This document shows, piece after piece, positions 6,029-7,493 of a stretch of DNA of 7,493 nucleotides; the first letter of the stretch is position 1, and each line of letters starts with the position of its first letter. The stretch is taken from NCBI GenBank assembly GCA_020024215.1, contig JAHHUC010000079.1, positions 1 to 7,493 of the forward strand, in the 5' to 3' direction. A program made the translations under genes and the position numbers. The notes beneath the pieces are model-generated. The model was not told the DNA's origin. It saw nothing but the letters and a program-made list of their open reading frames with translations, and did not search any database. Origin of the DNA: Oscillospiraceae bacterium. GTDB lineage: Bacteria; Bacillota; Clostridia; Oscillospirales; Ruminococcaceae.

Positions 6029-7240
6029 ATGGATAATTTTGTTGTATGGGATTATCTTTTTGTCACAATGCTGTCTCTGAACATAATAGCCGGAAGTGTA
6101 TATCTTTTGTTCAGAGGACTGCTGAATCTGGCGAAGGAACAGATAAGCGAAAATCTGAGATATATTGTTTGCATTGCTGTTATGCTTCTGTTTTTGATTC
6201 CGTTTTATCAGCTGCTGCCTGCTGTGTCAGCTTTTATGGAAACGGCTTCTTCCTCAGCAGACAGTCAGACAGCCCAGTTTGATTCAGAAGTGGATTTTGA
6301 GCAAAAACTCAATTATACTCAAAATAATAAGCAGAAGGCAAATTTTTTCTCCATAGTCTATAATGTTAAAAGCGGCTTTTTGCCCATATGGTCTGTGGGA
6401 GCACTTTCGCTGGCATTGTGGTATATTATTGTGTTTTTAAAATTTCGACAGGGAATTTTAAAAAATAACAGCATATCTGTTTCTGACGATCTTCAAAAAA
6501 TAGCAGATTCCTGCGCCAGAGAATGTAAAATCAGGCAGCGCCCCATCCTAAAAGTTGTTTTTGGGCTTGAAGGACCTGTTCTTGCGGGCTTTTTCAGCCC
6601 CATAATTGCAATTCCCTCCCGGGAAATTTCTTTATCGGATGCCCCCTTGATTTTAAGGCATGAATTGATACATTTCAAGCGCCATGATCTTTGGTGGAAG
6701 CTTTTGGGTGTTCTTGTCAAAATTATTTATTGGTACAATCCTGTTGTATGGATGTTAGCCAGGGATTTTGAATTCTGTGCTGAAACCTCCTGCGATGCCA
6801 AGGTGGTTGAGAAGCTTGACCGCAGCGGCAGAAAACATTACGGCTATCTCTTAATTTCGTATTCACAGCCAAGGAATGATTTCAGGCATATGCCGGGAAT
6901 TTCTTTTACACCTGCACACAATAAACTTAAAAGGAGAATTTCTATTATGCTTAATAAGAATAAGGGCAAAAAAGTAATCGCCTGTGCAATTGTATGCACG
7001 TTAGCTGTAAGCAGCCTTGCCATGTCTGCGTTTGCGGCAAAAAATCAGGAAAGTGTTCAGAATGCTGTAAAGGCAGCAGCTGTCAATCCAATGTCTTCAT
7101 CTGACACAATAGATTATGGCAACAGATGGAATTCTGAAAATTATCACTGCAGAAGAGGAGAAAACGGCCCAAGAAATGGCGGATATTGCTATCAGAGAAA
7201 TTTTGAGGATCGTCCGTTTTGCAGAAATTATTGCCGCTAA
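6029..7240 (+). CDS. BlaR1/MecR1-like M56 membrane metalloprotease, no penicillin-binding domain
   Basis: A 403-residue membrane protease predicted to sense an outside signal and then cause cleavage of the BlaI-type partner. It is far shorter than true BlaR1/MecR1 (about 585-600), which end in a beta-lactam-acylated sensor domain absent here. Helices lie at about 6-28, 44-66, 117-138 and 315-336. The zinc site is HELIH (211-215) with E252 in ETSCD, so the core is intact. LKRRI (300-304) matches the region of the BlaR1 self-cleavage Arg-Arg. A loop of about 50 polar residues (70-115) lies outside between helices 2 and 3. After the last helix comes a tail of about 66 residues with C374, C387, C398 and C402 and seven arginines after residue 370. 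The helix plus AFA-A at 335-338 also mimics a signal peptide. It starts 2 bases after blaI with almost no ribosome site of its own, implying coupled translation. The signal sensed is unknown. Confidence 0.88.
   Translation: MDNFVVWDYLFVTMLSLNIIAGSVYLLFRGLLNLAKEQISENLRYIVCIAVMLLFLIPFYQLLPAVSAFMETASSSADSQTAQFDSEVDFEQKLNYTQNNKQKANFFSIVYNVKSGFLPIWSVGALSLALWYIIVFLKFRQGILKNNSISVSDDLQKIADSCARECKIRQRPILKVVFGLEGPVLAGFFSPIIAIPSREISLSDAPLILRHELIHFKRHDLWWKLLGVLVKIIYWYNPVVWMLARDFEFCAETSCDAKVVEKLDRSGRKHYGYLLISYSQPRNDFRHMPGISFTPAHNKLKRRISIMLNKNKGKKVIACAIVCTLAVSSLAMSAFAAKNQESVQNAVKAAAVNPMSSSDTIDYGNRWNSENYHCRRGENGPRNGGYCYQRNFEDRPFCRNYCR
6947..7240 (+). other. Possible nested start: secreted cysteine-rich peptide inside the BlaR1-like gene
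   Basis: In-frame ATG at codon 307 is preceded by AAAAGGAGA (AGGAG at 6932-6936, 10-base gap). The 97-residue product would begin MLNKNKGKK, continue with a hydrophobic stretch VIACAIVCTLAVSSLAMS and an AFA-A signal-peptidase-like site, and release about 66 residues with four cysteines. The codons of the ribosome site also encode the Lys-Arg-Arg expected of M56 proteins, so the match may be chance. Alternative to, or in addition to, the full-length protein. Confidence 0.25.
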
Positions 7241-7252
7241 AATGTTAAATAC

Positions 7253-7278
7253 ACTGTTTTTGTAAAAATACAAACAGT
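7253..7278 (+). terminator. Hairpin directly after the BlaR1-like gene
   Basis: The arm 7253-7264 (ACTGTTTTTGTA) pairs with 7269-7278 (TACAAACAGT) around an AAAA loop, with a 2-base bulge. The following bases (ATAGTTTTATTT) are only loosely T-rich. Weak terminator or mRNA 3'-end stabiliser. Confidence 0.5.
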
Positions 7279-7291
7279 ATAGTTTTATTTG

Positions 7292-7329
7292 TAAAAGGTG
7301 CTGTCTTTTTTTGGAAGGAGCACCTTTTA
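7292..7329. terminator. Second, stronger hairpin downstream of the BlaR1-like gene
   Basis: An 11-bp perfect stem, TAAAAGGTGCT (7292-7302) / AGCACCTTTTA (7319-7329), with a 16-base loop that itself contains a run of seven T. The stem ends in TTTTA, so termination is plausible in the + direction and possibly in reverse. Confidence 0.7.
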
Positions 7330-7424
7330 TCTGCCTTTAAAAGCCATATTGCAAATTTTTTTCAGTTTTAGACAATCTTAAACTTTTCCTGCTTTTTTTA
7401 TTTCCAAACAGTTACAAATTAAAA

Positions 7425-7453
7425 TTGCGTTTTGTGCAATAATTATATATAGT
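7425..7453 (+). promoter_or_regulatory. Weak candidate promoter for a gene beyond the window
   Basis: TTGCGT (7425-7430, 3 of 6), 17-base spacer, TATAGT (7448-7453, 5 of 6), in a very AT-rich tract. It is followed by an inverted repeat at 7458-7486. No gene begins before the window ends. Confidence 0.25.
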
Positions 7454-7457
7454 CAGG

Positions 7458-7486
7458 AATATATGATAGTTTACTTGTCATATATT
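7458..7486. repeat. Perfect 9-bp inverted repeat at the window end
   Basis: AATATATGA (7458-7466) and TCATATATT (7478-7486) separated by 11 bases. It lies just downstream of a candidate promoter and could be an operator or a leader hairpin; AT-rich content makes chance possible. Confidence 0.4.
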
Positions 7487-7493
7487 ATCAATA

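Overview
The window looks like chromosomal DNA from a low-GC anaerobic Firmicute, most likely a Clostridia member. This rests on AT-rich codons, strong AGGAGG ribosome sites, canonical TTGACA/TATAAT-type promoters, and the protein families present. It carries six clear protein genes, one short translationally coupled gene, one broken gene remnant and a set of regulatory sites. There are no RNA genes, insertion sequences or CRISPR arrays.

Layout: (1) The 5' end cuts into a MetQ/NlpA-type methionine-binding lipoprotein gene (+), which ends at a strong hairpin terminator. (2) Convergent to it (-) is a two-gene unit: a processive family 2 glycosyltransferase with a TTG start, overlapped by ATGA with a 102-residue single-pass, cysteine-rich membrane protein. 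(3) About 725 bases without an intact gene follow. They hold the C-terminal Fis-type DNA-binding end of a lost regulator and candidate promoters. (4) A LysR regulator (+) resembles the selenium-metabolism-associated LysR family. It is followed by its own-promoter ccdA and a membrane-anchored TlpA-like thioredoxin, closed by a terminator. CcdA and the thioredoxin should form a thiol-reducing relay from cytosol to cell surface. (5) A BlaI/BlaR1-type pair (+) is driven by a near-consensus promoter embedded in two large operator palindromes.

The most unusual part is the BlaR1-like gene. It has the four-helix M56 protease core but no penicillin-binding sensor domain. It ends instead in a tail of about 66 residues with four cysteines and many arginines. 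Its last membrane helix also reads like a Sec signal peptide with an AFA-A cleavage site, and a ribosome site plus ATG lies just before it. The tail could be a new sensor, or a nested or released cysteine-rich peptide. No beta-lactamase or other effector gene follows within the window, so the target is either the pair itself or lies elsewhere.
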